DNA of 64,000 nt, from contig NZ_CBDCOT010000009.1 in assembly GCF_965219885.1 (NCBI RefSeq), forward strand, positions 1,860,001 through 1,924,000. The letters are read 5' to 3'. Below are positions 16,115 to 25,395 of the stretch, piece by piece; position 1 is the stretch's first letter; each line of letters starts with the position of its first letter. This DNA comes from Curvivirga sp965219885 (GTDB taxonomy: Bacteria > Pseudomonadota > Alphaproteobacteria > UBA8366 > Aestuariispiraceae). A program made the translations under genes and the position numbers. Below the pieces are notes generated by a model, which was not told where the DNA came from, did no database searches, and worked only from the letters and a program-made list of their open reading frames with translations.

Positions 16115-17344
16115 TTATTCTTCTTCCGCGTCCAGACCGTAGGCTGTGTGTAAGGCACGAAGGGCCAGTTCGGTATATTCCTCATCAATCAAAGTGGAAA
16201 TCTTGATTTCACTTGTGGAAATAACCTGCAGGTTAATGCCTTTTTCAGCTAATGTTTTAAACATCTTCTGGGCCACACCTGTATGGCTTCGCATGCCAAC
16301 ACCGATAATGGAAATCTTCACAACGCCACCATCAGCAATAAGGTCTTTGAATTCGATCTCAGCTTCGTTTTCTTTTAAAACTTGTACTGCACGATCAAGG
16401 TCAGTGCGACCAACAGTGAAAGTCATATCTGTTTTTTTACCATCAGAAGAAACAGATTGAACGATCATATCCACATTAACAGCGGCATCAGATAATGGAC
16501 CAAAGATGCTGGCAGCAATACCCGGCTTATCAGCAACGTCGACCAATGTCACTTTGGCTTCATCGCGGCTATAGGCGATACCGCTTACAACTTGTTGTTC
16601 CATAATTTCATCCTCACTTACAACCATGGTTCCCGGCAAGTCTTCGAAACTGGATAGAACCTGCATTCTTACGCCATGGTTCATTGCCATTTCAACAGAG
16701 CGGGTTTGTAATACTTTCGCGCCCAAAGATGCCATTTCAAGCATTTCTTCGTGGCTGATTTTGTCAATTTTACGTGCTTTTGCAACAATGCGTGGATCTG
16801 TTGTATAGACCCCATCTACATCTGTATAAATGTCACAACGATCCGCATCCATTGCGGCAGCAAGGGCAACCGCTGTGGTGTCTGAACCACCGCGTCCCAA
16901 TGTTGCGATACGGTTTAATGGGCTTACACCTTGGAAACCTGCAACAACAGCAACTTGATTTTCATCTTCAAAACGTTTCACCATGTCTGTGGTGTCGATT
17001 TCATCGATGCGTGCCTTGCCGTGCACTTCATCTGTCTTAATCGGAATTTGCCATCCTAGCCAGCTGCGGGCATTCACCCCCATTTCCTGAAGGCGAAGGG
17101 CCATCAAACCAGCTGTAACTTGTTCACCAGAGGCAACAATGCTGTCATATTCACGGGCATCATACATTTTGCTGGTTTGATCTACATAGGAAACCAGCTG
17201 GTTGGTTACACCCGCCATTGCAGAAACAACCACCGCTACTTGGTTCCCTGCGTCTACTTCTTTTTTCACACGTTTAGCGGCATTTGCGATCCGGTCAAGA
17301 TCTGCAACAGAAGTGCCACCAAATTTCATGACGATACGTGCCAT
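16115..17344 (-). CDS. lysC: Aspartate kinase
   Basis: Phosphorylates aspartate, the first step to lysine, threonine and methionine and to diaminopimelate for the cell wall. The 409-residue protein has the kinase signature VMKFGGTSVADLDRI at its start, the catalytic region VAGFQGVSPLNRIATLGRGG and two C-terminal ACT domains (about 265-405), the site of feedback inhibition. The ATG at 17344 is preceded by TGAGGA and matches the family start; an upstream in-frame start adds five residues only. A leader of about 120 bases with a perfect hairpin (17416-17437) precedes it. Confidence 0.95.
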   Translation of the reverse strand: MARIVMKFGGTSVADLDRIANAAKRVKKEVDAGNQVAVVVSAMAGVTNQLVSYVDQTSKMYDAREYDSIVASGEQVTAGLMALRLQEMGVNARSWLGWQIPIKTDEVHGKARIDEIDTTDMVKRFEDENQVAVVAGFQGVSPLNRIATLGRGGSDTTAVALAAAMDADRCDIYTDVDGVYTTDPRIVAKARKIDKISHEEMLEMASLGAKVLQTRSVEMAMNHGVRMQVLSSFEDLPGTMVVSEDEIMEQQVVSGIAYSRDEAKVTLVDVADKPGIAASIFGPLSDAAVNVDMIVQSVSSDGKKTDMTFTVGRTDLDRAVQVLKENEAEIEFKDLIADGGVVKISIIGVGMRSHTGVAQKMFKTLAEKGINLQVISTSEIKISTLIDEEYTELALRALHTAYGLDAEEE

Positions 17345-17415
17345 TTTTTGTATCCTCAAACTTGTATTTATTATGCTTGCCTGATAGGAGCGGGGTATCC
17401 ATACTCGTTTGAACC

Positions 17416-17437
17416 AGCCTGTGCAAGGCCACAGGCT
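17416..17437 (-). promoter_or_regulatory. Hairpin in the lysC leader
   Basis: AGCCTGTG and CACAGGCT pair perfectly around CAAGGC in the gap between lysC and ubiG, about 70 bases upstream of the lysC start. No T run follows on either strand, so it is not a simple terminator, and the conserved core of a lysine riboswitch is not visible. It may be a leader element or a 5' stabilising stem. Confidence 0.25.
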
Positions 17438-17464
17438 TAAAGAAGTAACATTTTCGATCTGTTT

Positions 17465-17492
17465 TTGATGTTTTTACGTAATAGTATATATT
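17465..17492 (+). promoter_or_regulatory. Sigma70-type promoter for ubiG
   Basis: TTGATG and TATATT stand 16 bases apart upstream of ubiG. Transcription would start near 17499, which lies downstream of the first in-frame ATG (17494) and so favours the internal ATG at 17548 as the translational start. Confidence 0.45.
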
Positions 17493-17547
17493 TATGATCA
17501 CAAATTACGGACATGTTATTAGGACTTTCAGCAAAAGAATCGATGCC

Positions 17548-18327
17548 ATGACTGAAAATATGCAAGCTACTGAAAATCAGGCAACTGACAATTTAGGACA
17601 AACTGTTGATGATGCAGAAATCGCAAAATTTGCGGCGATGGCTGAAGAATGGTGGGATCCACATGGTAAATTCAAACCCTTGCATAAATTTAATCCGGTT
17701 CGCATTGAATATCTTCGAAATCAGATTTGTGCCCATTTTGGTCGTGATCCTTTACAGGCCGAGCCCTTGAAAGGTCTTCGTATCTTGGATATTGGTTCTG
17801 GCGGTGGTTTGTTATGTGAACCGATGTGTCGCATGGGGGCGGAGATTACCGGCGTTGATGCAACGGAAAAATCAGTGCATATCGCTAAAAGTCATGCGGA
17901 AACTATGGGACTTCAGATTGATTATCGATATACGTCTGCGGAGCAACTTGTTGAGGCGGGTGAGAAGTTTGATGTGGTTCTCAATATGGAAGTGGTTGAA
18001 CATGTTGCAGACGTGAACTCGTTTGTGTCTGCTTCTTCCGCACTGGTCAAGGAAGATGGCTGTATGTTTATGGCAACGATGAACCGTACTGCAAAATCGT
18101 ATGCGCTGGCTATTGTCGGGGCTGAATACATACTTGGCTGGTTGCCGCGCGGTACACATGACTGGAAGAAGTTTTTAAAACCTTCTGAATTATCCGGACA
18201 TCTTCGAAATGCGGGGATGCAAGTGGCCAAAATTACAGGTGTGTCTTTTAATCCTTTACAGGATAAGTGGTCTTTAGCACCTAAAGATTTATCTGTGAAT
18301 TACATGCTGATGGCTAAGAAATCCTAA
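17548..18327 (+). CDS. ubiG: Ubiquinone biosynthesis O-methyltransferase
   Basis: UbiG carries out both O-methylations in ubiquinone synthesis using S-adenosylmethionine. The 259-residue protein has the family N-terminus DDAEIAKFAAMAEEWWDPHG and FKPLHKFNPVRIEYL, the SAM site LRILDIGSGGGLLCEPM and the late motif NRTAKSYALAIVGAEYILGW, with PRGTHDWKKFLKPSEL. The start at 17548 is chosen over 17494 on promoter position and family length; no strong ribosome binding site marks either. The stop codon overlaps that of the convergent gene. Confidence 0.94.
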   Translation: MTENMQATENQATDNLGQTVDDAEIAKFAAMAEEWWDPHGKFKPLHKFNPVRIEYLRNQICAHFGRDPLQAEPLKGLRILDIGSGGGLLCEPMCRMGAEITGVDATEKSVHIAKSHAETMGLQIDYRYTSAEQLVEAGEKFDVVLNMEVVEHVADVNSFVSASSALVKEDGCMFMATMNRTAKSYALAIVGAEYILGWLPRGTHDWKKFLKPSELSGHLRNAGMQVAKITGVSFNPLQDKWSLAPKDLSVNYMLMAKKS

Positions 18328-18746
18328 TTGCTGATTTTGCAATAATGTCCATAGACATAAGAAGATGGTTTTTTCTGGCCTTCTTCCATAAATGATTTGA
18401 CGCTTAGATATTTTTTAAACTTCACGTCAATACAGGCGAAAGGTGCCAGTGGATAAGTTTTTATACCACTGGCTATGACTTCGGCTTTAGTCTCTGTATT
18501 CATGTTACAGACACGATAAACAAGAAAACTGTCCTTTAAACCTTCATTGCCAAAAATTTGGGTATGCCCATCAAGGATATCTGCACGAGTTTCCCAGAAT
18601 CCAGCAGTATTATCCCCGCATTGCAATTGTGCATATTCCATTTCCTGAGATGCCGTTAGGTTCTGAGGGATATCACGTGCTAAGACTGAGCTGGAAAACG
18701 AAAATGTCGCTATGAATGTGATACTAATCAGATTGAAATATGCCAT
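18324..18746 (-). CDS. Small secreted protein of unknown function
   Basis: A 140-residue protein with a signal peptide (cleavage likely after SSSVLA, residue about 22) and four cysteines in the mature part (LQCGDN, RVCNMN, FACIDV, GHYCKI), suggesting two disulfides in the periplasm. I do not recognise the family. It stands alone and converges on ubiG, their stop codons overlapping by four bases. Confidence 0.6.
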   Translation of the reverse strand: MAYFNLISITFIATFSFSSSVLARDIPQNLTASQEMEYAQLQCGDNTAGFWETRADILDGHTQIFGNEGLKDSFLVYRVCNMNTETKAEVIASGIKTYPLAPFACIDVKFKKYLSVKSFMEEGQKKPSSYVYGHYCKISN

Positions 18747-18869
18747 CTTGGATATCCTCTCAAAATAAGGTTAATCAGATATTCTAATGAATCGTTTCTT
18801 TTCACAAGTTCTGTGATTTGAAGCGTAACCTGTAAGGAGGTAAGCTTCTAACAAAAGGGGAGCTTGAAT

Positions 18870-19250
18870 ATGTCAATAAATGTGAAGCCTGTTCATAAGC
18901 TTGTATGTCATTGTGGGAATGTGGAAATAGAGTTGCAATTACCTAACGGGATTGAAAATCCACGACGTTGTGATTGTTCTTTTTGTCGACGACGCGGCGC
19001 AATTGCAGGGTCTGTTACTTTAGATCGATTAAAAGTTATTAAAGGGCAAAAGCATCTTAAGCTTTATCAGTTTAAGACAAATACAGCAGAGCATTATTTT
19101 TGTGATACTTGTGGTATTTACACTCATCATCGTCGCCGATCCAATCCGCATGAATATGGCTATAATGTAGGATGTCTGGAAGGGGTTAATCCATTTGATT
19201 TAGGCGAAGTCGAAACGGCTGATGGTGTCAATCATCCCTCTGATAATTAA
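18870..19250 (+). CDS. GFA (CENP-V/glutathione-dependent formaldehyde-activating) family protein
   Basis: A 126-residue zinc-binding protein of the GFA fold, with the cysteine sets CHCGN, CDCSFCRRRG and FCDTCGIYTHHRR expected of the family. Family members were named for spontaneous glutathione-formaldehyde activation, but most have no proven enzyme activity. The ATG at 18870 has AGGGGAG upstream; a TTG six bases earlier is less likely. It appears to be a single-gene unit. Confidence 0.85.
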   Translation: MSINVKPVHKLVCHCGNVEIELQLPNGIENPRRCDCSFCRRRGAIAGSVTLDRLKVIKGQKHLKLYQFKTNTAEHYFCDTCGIYTHHRRRSNPHEYGYNVGCLEGVNPFDLGEVETADGVNHPSDN

Positions 19251-19334
19251 TCAATTAACATTAGAAGAATTCAATGCTCGACAATATTAGTTTGGTTTGA
19301 TCTACTTAATTTATAAAAGTAGTAAGGACGTTAT

Positions 19335-20642
19335 ATGCTTGAGCAACTTGAACAGATTTTCTATTCGACTGTTTCTCATCTGGATATATGGATGAGAAAG
19401 GAATTATTGACGCTTGATAGTGGCTTACAGCTAGCAGTGCTATTGGTGGTTACGATTGTTTTAAGGCTGTATAAAAGGCGCCTTCTTCGATTTATAGAGC
19501 ATATAAAATTTACAAAAAAAATTGAGTTATATGAAACGCAGATTAAGAAATTGATGTCTGCGTTAATCGTGCCTTTGATAGCTCTTTTTCTTCTATGGTT
19601 TGCCGTTTTTGCTTTCAATCAAGTCGGGATCCACAGCAAAATAATTAACACGATTGTTAGTCTGTTGAATGCCTGGGTGGTGATCAGGCTTATTTCCGGT
19701 GTAATTGAAGACTCCAACTGGTCGAAGGTTATAGGTGGGTTGGTTTGGATTGTAGCGGCCCTTAACATCGTTGGTCTGTTAGATATTACGACACAGTTCT
19801 TAAGAAGTTTATCCTTTAGCCTTGGAAGTGTTACATTCTCTGCCTTGGGTATGATCAAAGGTATTTTTGCAATTGCGATATTGTTTTGGATCTTTTCTTT
19901 GCTGGAAAGATTTATCAATCGCAAGATCACCTCATTTGCCAGTATTACACCTTCGGCAAAAGTATTATTGAGTAAGTTTGTCCGTATCAGTTTAATCTTT
20001 TTTGGGATACTGATTTCTTTGGATGCAGTGGGAATTGATCTGACAGCACTGGCTGTCTTTGGCGGTGCCATCGGGATCGGTCTAGGCTTTGGGTTGCAAA
20101 AGGTGGCTGCCAACTTGATTAGCGGTGTGATCTTGCTGGTCGATCGATCTGTGAAACCTGGCGATATTATTAGTCTCGGCGAGACCTATGGTCGGATCGA
20201 TAAGCTTGGCGGGCGTTATGTGTCGGTAATTACACGTGATGGCACAGAGCATCTTATACCGAATGAAGAACTTATTACCCAACGCGTAGAGAACTGGTCA
20301 TTTTCAGACACAAATGTCAGGCAAAAGGTCTTGATTTCTATTGATTACAACTCCGATCTAGATCTTGCAATGCAACTATGTCTGGAGGCATGTGAAGATG
20401 TTGATCGTATTGTGAATGATCCGTCTCCAAGATGCCTTTTACGTGATTTTGCCGATAGCGGCGTGCATATAGAAATTCGCTATTGGGTGAGTGATGCTGA
20501 AAATGGGTTAGGGGGGGTGCGTAGTGATTTCCTGAAGCTGATATGGCGAAAATTCCATGATCAAGGAATCGATTTTCCCTATCCTCAAAGAGATATTCAT
20601 ATTAGAGGTGCCGTACCTGTGGAAATCGTTGAGAAAGATTAA
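19335..20642 (+). CDS. MscS-family mechanosensitive ion channel
   Basis: A 435-residue inner-membrane channel that would open under membrane tension to release solutes. It has several N-terminal membrane segments (about 20-40, 75-95, 105-125, 130-150 and 175-195), the pore-lining helix region LTALAVFGGAIGIGLGFGLQ and the MscS beta domain with VDRSVKPGDIISLGETYGRI and ITRDGTEHLIPNEELI. The cytoplasmic alpha/beta domain completes the protein. It is larger than the 286-residue E. coli MscS because of added N-terminal helices, as in YnaI-type channels. Confidence 0.9.
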   Translation: MLEQLEQIFYSTVSHLDIWMRKELLTLDSGLQLAVLLVVTIVLRLYKRRLLRFIEHIKFTKKIELYETQIKKLMSALIVPLIALFLLWFAVFAFNQVGIHSKIINTIVSLLNAWVVIRLISGVIEDSNWSKVIGGLVWIVAALNIVGLLDITTQFLRSLSFSLGSVTFSALGMIKGIFAIAILFWIFSLLERFINRKITSFASITPSAKVLLSKFVRISLIFFGILISLDAVGIDLTALAVFGGAIGIGLGFGLQKVAANLISGVILLVDRSVKPGDIISLGETYGRIDKLGGRYVSVITRDGTEHLIPNEELITQRVENWSFSDTNVRQKVLISIDYNSDLDLAMQLCLEACEDVDRIVNDPSPRCLLRDFADSGVHIEIRYWVSDAENGLGGVRSDFLKLIWRKFHDQGIDFPYPQRDIHIRGAVPVEIVEKD

Positions 20643-20659
20643 GGAGCAGAAAAACTCAA

Positions 20660-21622
20660 TTATTTTGCGCGTGGATGAGCTGCGTTATAGGCGTCTAACA
20701 AGCGGTCTTTATCAACTTCGGTATAGCGCTGCGTGCTGACCAAAGAGGCATGTCCTAATAGTTCCTGAATACTGCGTAAATCACCACCGCCTGAAAGTAG
20801 GTGAGTGGCAAAAGCGTGACGTAAAGCATGCGGCGTTGCTGTATCAGGTAGCCCAAGAAGAGGGCGCATTTTTTGAAGGGATAGTTGGATTTGTCTTGGG
20901 TTTAGACGTCCACCTTTTTTGCCACGGAAAAGAGGACTTGTAGAAGCCTGTGCATAAGGCGTAGCAGATTGATAAATTGTGACAGCTTCTTTAACTTGAG
21001 GTAGCAAAGGAACACGGCGTTGTTTACCACCTTTACCTAAAACAACGAGTGCATTGTCGCTTGGCCAGTCTTCTACGTTAAGATTTAAAGCTTCTGATAT
21101 ACGCAGGCCACATCCGTATAATAGGGTGAAGACTGCAATATCTCGTTTTCCTTGCCAATCATCGTCATATAGTTCACCTGCCAACTGGATCAGGTTTTTC
21201 GCATCCATAACAGAGACTGGTTTAGGGACTGCCCTTGGGAGTTTAGGGCTTCTTACTGACTTAATGGCCGGATTGCTAACCAGATCATGTCTTTCCATCC
21301 AACGAAACCAGCTACGTACTGCTGATAATGCACGTGAGATACTGGTTTTCGCTAAATCTTTTTGACCCAATTTCGCAAGCCAGCTACGGAAGTCCATTGT
21401 CTTTAAATCTTGAAGATCAGTCATTGATGGTGTGTTCCCCAGATGTGTGGTGAGGAACCTTAGAAAATCTGAAAGATCGTGCTGATAGCCTATAAATGTA
21501 TTTTCTGAATAACGTTTTTCGGTTCGAATGAAAGTAAGAAAATCACGATAGGAATGTGCCACTGCATTATTCCCAAGCAGCGGGTCTAAATCGATTTCCC
21601 ATTCTTGTCTATTTTGTTTCAT
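20660..21622 (-). CDS. xerC: Tyrosine recombinase XerC
   Basis: Resolves chromosome dimers at dif together with XerD. The 320-residue protein has the SAM-like N-terminal core-binding domain and the catalytic residues: Arg in LLYGCGLRISEALNL, HALRHAFATHLLSGG (HxxR), LLGHASLVSTQRYTEV (second His and the nucleophile Tyr). I start at the ATG at 21622; a TTG at 21631 is in frame. It follows an uncharacterised gene by 15 bases. XerC is preferred to XerD on the sequence around the catalytic block, but the two are close. It shows no sign of being a phage integrase. Confidence 0.85.
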   Translation of the reverse strand: MKQNRQEWEIDLDPLLGNNAVAHSYRDFLTFIRTEKRYSENTFIGYQHDLSDFLRFLTTHLGNTPSMTDLQDLKTMDFRSWLAKLGQKDLAKTSISRALSAVRSWFRWMERHDLVSNPAIKSVRSPKLPRAVPKPVSVMDAKNLIQLAGELYDDDWQGKRDIAVFTLLYGCGLRISEALNLNVEDWPSDNALVVLGKGGKQRRVPLLPQVKEAVTIYQSATPYAQASTSPLFRGKKGGRLNPRQIQLSLQKMRPLLGLPDTATPHALRHAFATHLLSGGGDLRSIQELLGHASLVSTQRYTEVDKDRLLDAYNAAHPRAK

Positions 21623-21637
21623 TCGCTTCAATTAATT

Positions 21638-22156
21638 TTAAACGTTATTTTTTCTTTTGAGTTTTTTTAGGGCTGATTGCAACAAAATCCGTGAATACAA
21701 TTTATGGAAGCCCATAAAGAAACGAAACGTAAAACCTATATCTTCTTTTGTATTCTTGCTGGTTGTGTTTGGGACGATTGCAGAGCCAAAGTAAAGATTT
21801 GTTTTATTCGCCTGTTCTTGTTTCGTATGGAACCATGTGCGGATTTGGCTGTCCTCTACTTCCAAAAGCAACTCTTCCTCATTTCTCTTTTTCGTTTTCC
21901 AAAGCGCGAATTGCTGGCCATGCCCGGAGGCAAGCTCTTTAATTTCTGACTGCTTAATGCGTTTGAGCAGGAATAAAGATAATATAGCCCGTTCAATTCG
22001 GAATATTGGTGAATCAAAGAATGCTAAGATATAATCTTCTAACGTAATTATACCATCGATTTGTCCTACAAAAGCATCTGCATGATGCCCCGGAGATTCA
22101 TGATAAAAATTCATAAAGCTATTCAAGGGTATAGTTGTCTCTTTTACTTCAGTCAT
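21638..22156 (-). CDS. Uncharacterised protein upstream of xerC
   Basis: A 172-residue soluble protein that I cannot assign firmly. It begins with the conserved-looking FMNFYHESPGHHADAFVG and contains PIFRIERAILSLFLL, GHGQQFALWKTKKRNEEELLLEVEDSQIR-like segments and YFGSAIVP, which recall a widespread alphaproteobacterial hypothetical family. There is no signal peptide. It is 15 bases upstream of xerC and about 30 downstream of thpR, so the three may be co-transcribed. Confidence 0.65.
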   Translation of the reverse strand: MTEVKETTIPLNSFMNFYHESPGHHADAFVGQIDGIITLEDYILAFFDSPIFRIERAILSLFLLKRIKQSEIKELASGHGQQFALWKTKKRNEEELLLEVEDSQIRTWFHTKQEQANKTNLYFGSAIVPNTTSKNTKEDIGFTFRFFMGFHKLYSRILLQSALKKLKRKNNV

Positions 22157-22188
22157 TGGTCTTATCTATTGTCGAAACTTTGATGGAT

Positions 22189-22821
22189 TTATGCAAATTC
22201 CGGCACAAATTGTCCACGATAATTATAGGTATAATCCATCGCGAATTCTTCAGCCGCTTGTTGTGTCCAATCTTCATCCAGACCACCGTTTAATGGATAT
22301 TCAATCTCTGGGGAATATACTGACCCTGTATTGCTTAGATAGCTTGAATAAAGAACAAATTGATGGGCTGTATAGGACAAGCCTTTTGGAAAATGATGTT
22401 TTTTTGCGTAATCATGTAACATGACTTCGGGAGTTGGTTTCATGCGGGCCAAGGTAACATGAGGGCAAAATTTACGTGTTTCAGGTTCCATACCGCATTT
22501 AATCATCGCACGTTCCACTTTCTTTTGAAGATGCAACAAGCTAGGTGTCTTTTCTGCCATCGCAATTAAGCTATTTGCACGACCTCGTTTACCGAAATGA
22601 CCAAAACCGTTTAATTTTATCTCAACGGCCTCTTCTGAAATCATGGATAATGCCGCATCTAGATCGTCAGCTTGATGATGGGCAATCTCACCGATAAATC
22701 GTAAAGTCAGATGATAATTTTCTGAAGGTACCCAGCGGGCACCGGGTAATCCACATGTTAGCTCAGATAGTTTCTGAGTAATATCGCGTGGAAGAGGTAG
22801 GGCAACAAATAAACGTAACAT
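22189..22821 (-). CDS. thpR: RNA 2',3'-cyclic phosphodiesterase
   Basis: A 2H phosphoesterase that opens 2',3'-cyclic phosphates on RNA (the LigT family, earlier called 2'-5' RNA ligase). The 210-residue protein has the two HxTx motifs, HLTL at 37-40 (NYHLTLRFIGE) and HVTL at 121-124 (CPHVTLARMK), at normal spacing. The biological substrate in bacteria is unclear. It begins the leftward group thpR, unknown, xerC. Confidence 0.92.
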   Translation of the reverse strand: MLRLFVALPLPRDITQKLSELTCGLPGARWVPSENYHLTLRFIGEIAHHQADDLDAALSMISEEAVEIKLNGFGHFGKRGRANSLIAMAEKTPSLLHLQKKVERAMIKCGMEPETRKFCPHVTLARMKPTPEVMLHDYAKKHHFPKGLSYTAHQFVLYSSYLSNTGSVYSPEIEYPLNGGLDEDWTQQAAEEFAMDYTYNYRGQFVPEFA

Positions 22822-23025
22822 GGCGCAGCCTCCTGAAAGTCTGTTTATGTAGCCAGCCGGATTGCTTACCCATATTGTTAGGCAAGCTATAGGTCCACCT
22901 AACTTCTAAATCGCTAACATGATTTGGGCTTTTGGGGGAAGGCGTTTTTTCGTGAAAGAATTATGAAACTGGGCGGAAGTGATGCTAAGATTCTGATCCT
23001 AATAAATTTTTTGCGTAAAAAATAA

Positions 23026-23055
23026 ATAAGGGAGAGGCTTTAACCTCTCCCTTCG
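23026..23055 (-). terminator. Rho-independent terminator after the aldo/keto reductase gene
   Basis: AAGGGAGAGG (23028-23037) and CCTCTCCCTT (23044-23053) form a perfect ten-base-pair stem. On the minus strand TATTTATTTTTT follows, downstream of the aldo/keto reductase stop at 23079. The remainder of the gap back to thpR (22822-23027) shows nothing I can name. Confidence 0.85.
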
Positions 23056-23078
23056 AAGATCAAAGTATAACCATATCC

Positions 23079-24137
23079 TTAATGGGTTACAGGATATGGT
23101 ACGTCTAAATGCAATTTATGAATCGCAGAAAGCGTTTCATCGCTTAGTTTTGTATTTGCACTATCTATCGCCACTTTCAGCTGATTCATTGTTGTGGCAC
23201 CAATAATGTTGGATGTCACGAATGGTTGTTGGTTAACGAAAGATAAGGCTAAGGTCACAGGATCCAATCCAGCTTCATCAGCAACCTCCATATATTTCGC
23301 AATTTCGGCTTCCACACCTGGGCGAATGTAACGCGGGAAATATTCCGGCCATAGGCTGATGCGTGCACCTTCCGGGCGTTGACCATTAAGATATTTGCCG
23401 CTTAAGGCGCCCATCGCAAGTGGGGAATAGGCAAGCAAGCCAACATTTTCACGAATGGATACTTCTGCACAGCCAACTTCAAAATCGCGTTTTAATAAAT
23501 TATACGGATTTTGGATAGATTGTGGGCGTGGCAGACCTTTTTGTTCGGCAACGCGAATATGTTCCAACATACCCCATGGTGTTTCATTGGAAAGGCCCAC
23601 ATGACGAACCTTACCAGCTTTGACTAACTCATCCATGGCGCTCATGGTTTCTTCGATGGATACACCATCTTTTCCATCTTGATGTGTATATCCTAATTGA
23701 CCAAAAAAGTTAGTTGCACGACTTGGCCAGTGAATCTGATAAAGGTCAATGTAATCGGTCTTAAGGCGTTTCAGGCTGGCATCACATGCAGCCAGTACAT
23801 TTGGCCTATTAAGATCGACGCGCCCATCATTGAGCTCTGGCCGTACATAAGGAAAGCGTTCTGCGGCCCCTAAAACCTTCGTGGCCAGAATGACGTCATT
23901 ACGACGGCCTGTTTTTTCAAACCAATTGCCGATGATAGTTTCTGTTGCACCATATGTTTCTTGACGCGGCGGAATGGCATACATTTCCGCTGTATCGATA
24001 AAATTAACACCGTTACTTAAGGCAAAATCCAGTTGTTCATGTCCTTCGGCTTCAGTGTTTTGTTCGCCCCAGGTCATTGTACCTAGGCAAATCAAACTTA
24101 CATCAAGGTCTGTACGACCTAAACGTCTTTTTTCCAT
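23079..24137 (-). CDS. Aldo/keto reductase, Tas-like
   Basis: A 352-residue NADPH-dependent oxidoreductase with an (alpha/beta)8 barrel. It opens MEKRRLGRTDLDVSLICLGT and has the catalytic Asp and Tyr in NFIDTAEMYAIPPRQETYGATE, the Lys in DVILATKVLG and the His in DLYQIHWPSR. This closely follows the E. coli Tas pattern, including the PPR-ET segment. Tas complements tyrosine auxotrophy by an unknown reaction, so the true substrate is open. It is a single gene with its own terminator. Confidence 0.88.
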   Translation of the reverse strand: MEKRRLGRTDLDVSLICLGTMTWGEQNTEAEGHEQLDFALSNGVNFIDTAEMYAIPPRQETYGATETIIGNWFEKTGRRNDVILATKVLGAAERFPYVRPELNDGRVDLNRPNVLAACDASLKRLKTDYIDLYQIHWPSRATNFFGQLGYTHQDGKDGVSIEETMSAMDELVKAGKVRHVGLSNETPWGMLEHIRVAEQKGLPRPQSIQNPYNLLKRDFEVGCAEVSIRENVGLLAYSPLAMGALSGKYLNGQRPEGARISLWPEYFPRYIRPGVEAEIAKYMEVADEAGLDPVTLALSFVNQQPFVTSNIIGATTMNQLKVAIDSANTKLSDETLSAIHKLHLDVPYPVTH

Positions 24138-24202
24138 ATTTAGATTGTCCCCAATTGAAGATCAGTGATGATCCCTGCTTTCATTCCGACCTATAATATA
24201 GG

Positions 24203-25345
24203 TTACAGGAATAAAGTTAAAACCCCTGTATAGCTATATAATCGGTCATAACTTACTTCACCATTCGCAAAAAAGCCTGTGATAGGTACATTATCGCCCA
24301 GTTCTTCACGGATAATTTCCATCTCACGGGAATTTCCACCAAATTGGTTTGGGCCACGTCCTGCACAGTTAATGTAGACACCGCCCTTGATGGGCGAAGT
24401 ACCAGCGCGAACTCTCAAATCTTTGAGTAAGCGGCGTAAATCTTCTTCGGCTGTTTCTGTGTCTCTTTTACAGAATAAAACCTCATCGCCAGGTTCTAAT
24501 TCGGCCCCAATTGCAATCATCTGCTGTCCTGGGTCAATGGCAAGAATGTTACGCACCATATAATCGCCTTTGTCACTGCCCTCTACTGGTAAGGCAGAGA
24601 AAATATATCCTGCGACCTTCTCTAAATCGCGAGATAGAATATCACCGATTTCTTCTTTAAATACTTCTAGGGCTGGGCGATTATCTAAACTAATGAGGAT
24701 GTTATCTTCGGATTCTGTAACCCGATGAATTGGGCCAATTGGACTACATCCTTGGGTGAGGCCGGTAATCATTGGGGCAATCCGATTGGAAAACATGACT
24801 CCGCTGATCCCTTTACCTTCAAGGCCATCTGCTAATTGAGAACCTTCACCCATGGTAGATGTTAAACCACCAACAAGATAAGCACTACTTTCCAAGGTGA
24901 TATCTTGTAATAAGCCAGGGATGACATTGTTACTTGGATCTGCGTGGATTAAGGCGAGAGGCACATCCACCTGAGATAACCAGGAAGAGGCATGTGACAA
25001 GCCCGGTTCTGTATCCTCATGAATTTCTTTTAAAACATGAAACCCATCTTCAGGGATCGGGCAAAGCATAGCCGTCATTGCAGGCGCTTCAAAAATTTCT
25101 TCGCGATGGGTTAAGACCCCATGACCCACGCAACCAACCCAATGAGGTACGCCTGTCGTTTGGCGGAAAAACACTTCAATATCGGACATGTTGTGAGCGT
25201 AAGCGCTGCTAACGTAAATAATACCCAGCCGATGTAGGGCAGTGGGTGTTCCGATCTGTCGAAGGATATCTGCGGCTGCCATGTGCCAATCATCTGCTTG
25301 TGCAATTCCAACTCTAAAGTCAGCTTGAGTTGCAGAAAAGGTCAT
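24203..25345 (-). CDS. FIST domain protein
   Basis: A 380-residue cytoplasmic protein with FIST_N (about 25-215; GCVGHGVLTHREE and the later GVMFSNRI) and FIST_C (about 215-360; NCAGRGPNQFGGN and FFANGEVSYD). FIST domains are small-ligand sensors found in signalling proteins; they have been proposed to bind amino acids. Here the protein stands alone, with no attached kinase, GGDEF or receptor domain. The neighbours (Tas-like reductase, tesA) do not suggest a ligand. Confidence 0.85.
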   Translation of the reverse strand: MTFSATQADFRVGIAQADDWHMAAADILRQIGTPTALHRLGIIYVSSAYAHNMSDIEVFFRQTTGVPHWVGCVGHGVLTHREEIFEAPAMTAMLCPIPEDGFHVLKEIHEDTEPGLSHASSWLSQVDVPLALIHADPSNNVIPGLLQDITLESSAYLVGGLTSTMGEGSQLADGLEGKGISGVMFSNRIAPMITGLTQGCSPIGPIHRVTESEDNILISLDNRPALEVFKEEIGDILSRDLEKVAGYIFSALPVEGSDKGDYMVRNILAIDPGQQMIAIGAELEPGDEVLFCKRDTETAEEDLRRLLKDLRVRAGTSPIKGGVYINCAGRGPNQFGGNSREMEIIREELGDNVPITGFFANGEVSYDRLYSYTGVLTLFL

Positions 25346-25395
25346 GGCGGTGCTCCTTCCATATTATTTTGTTTATTGTTTCTTATAGCTTACGC

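Noticed and set aside
17416..17437. Lysine riboswitch before lysC
   Set aside because: There is one hairpin only; the conserved multi-helix core is not seen in the 150-base leader.
20660..21622. Phage or integron integrase
   Set aside because: The tyrosine recombinase has XerC length and sequence, has no att-like repeats nearby and lies among housekeeping genes.
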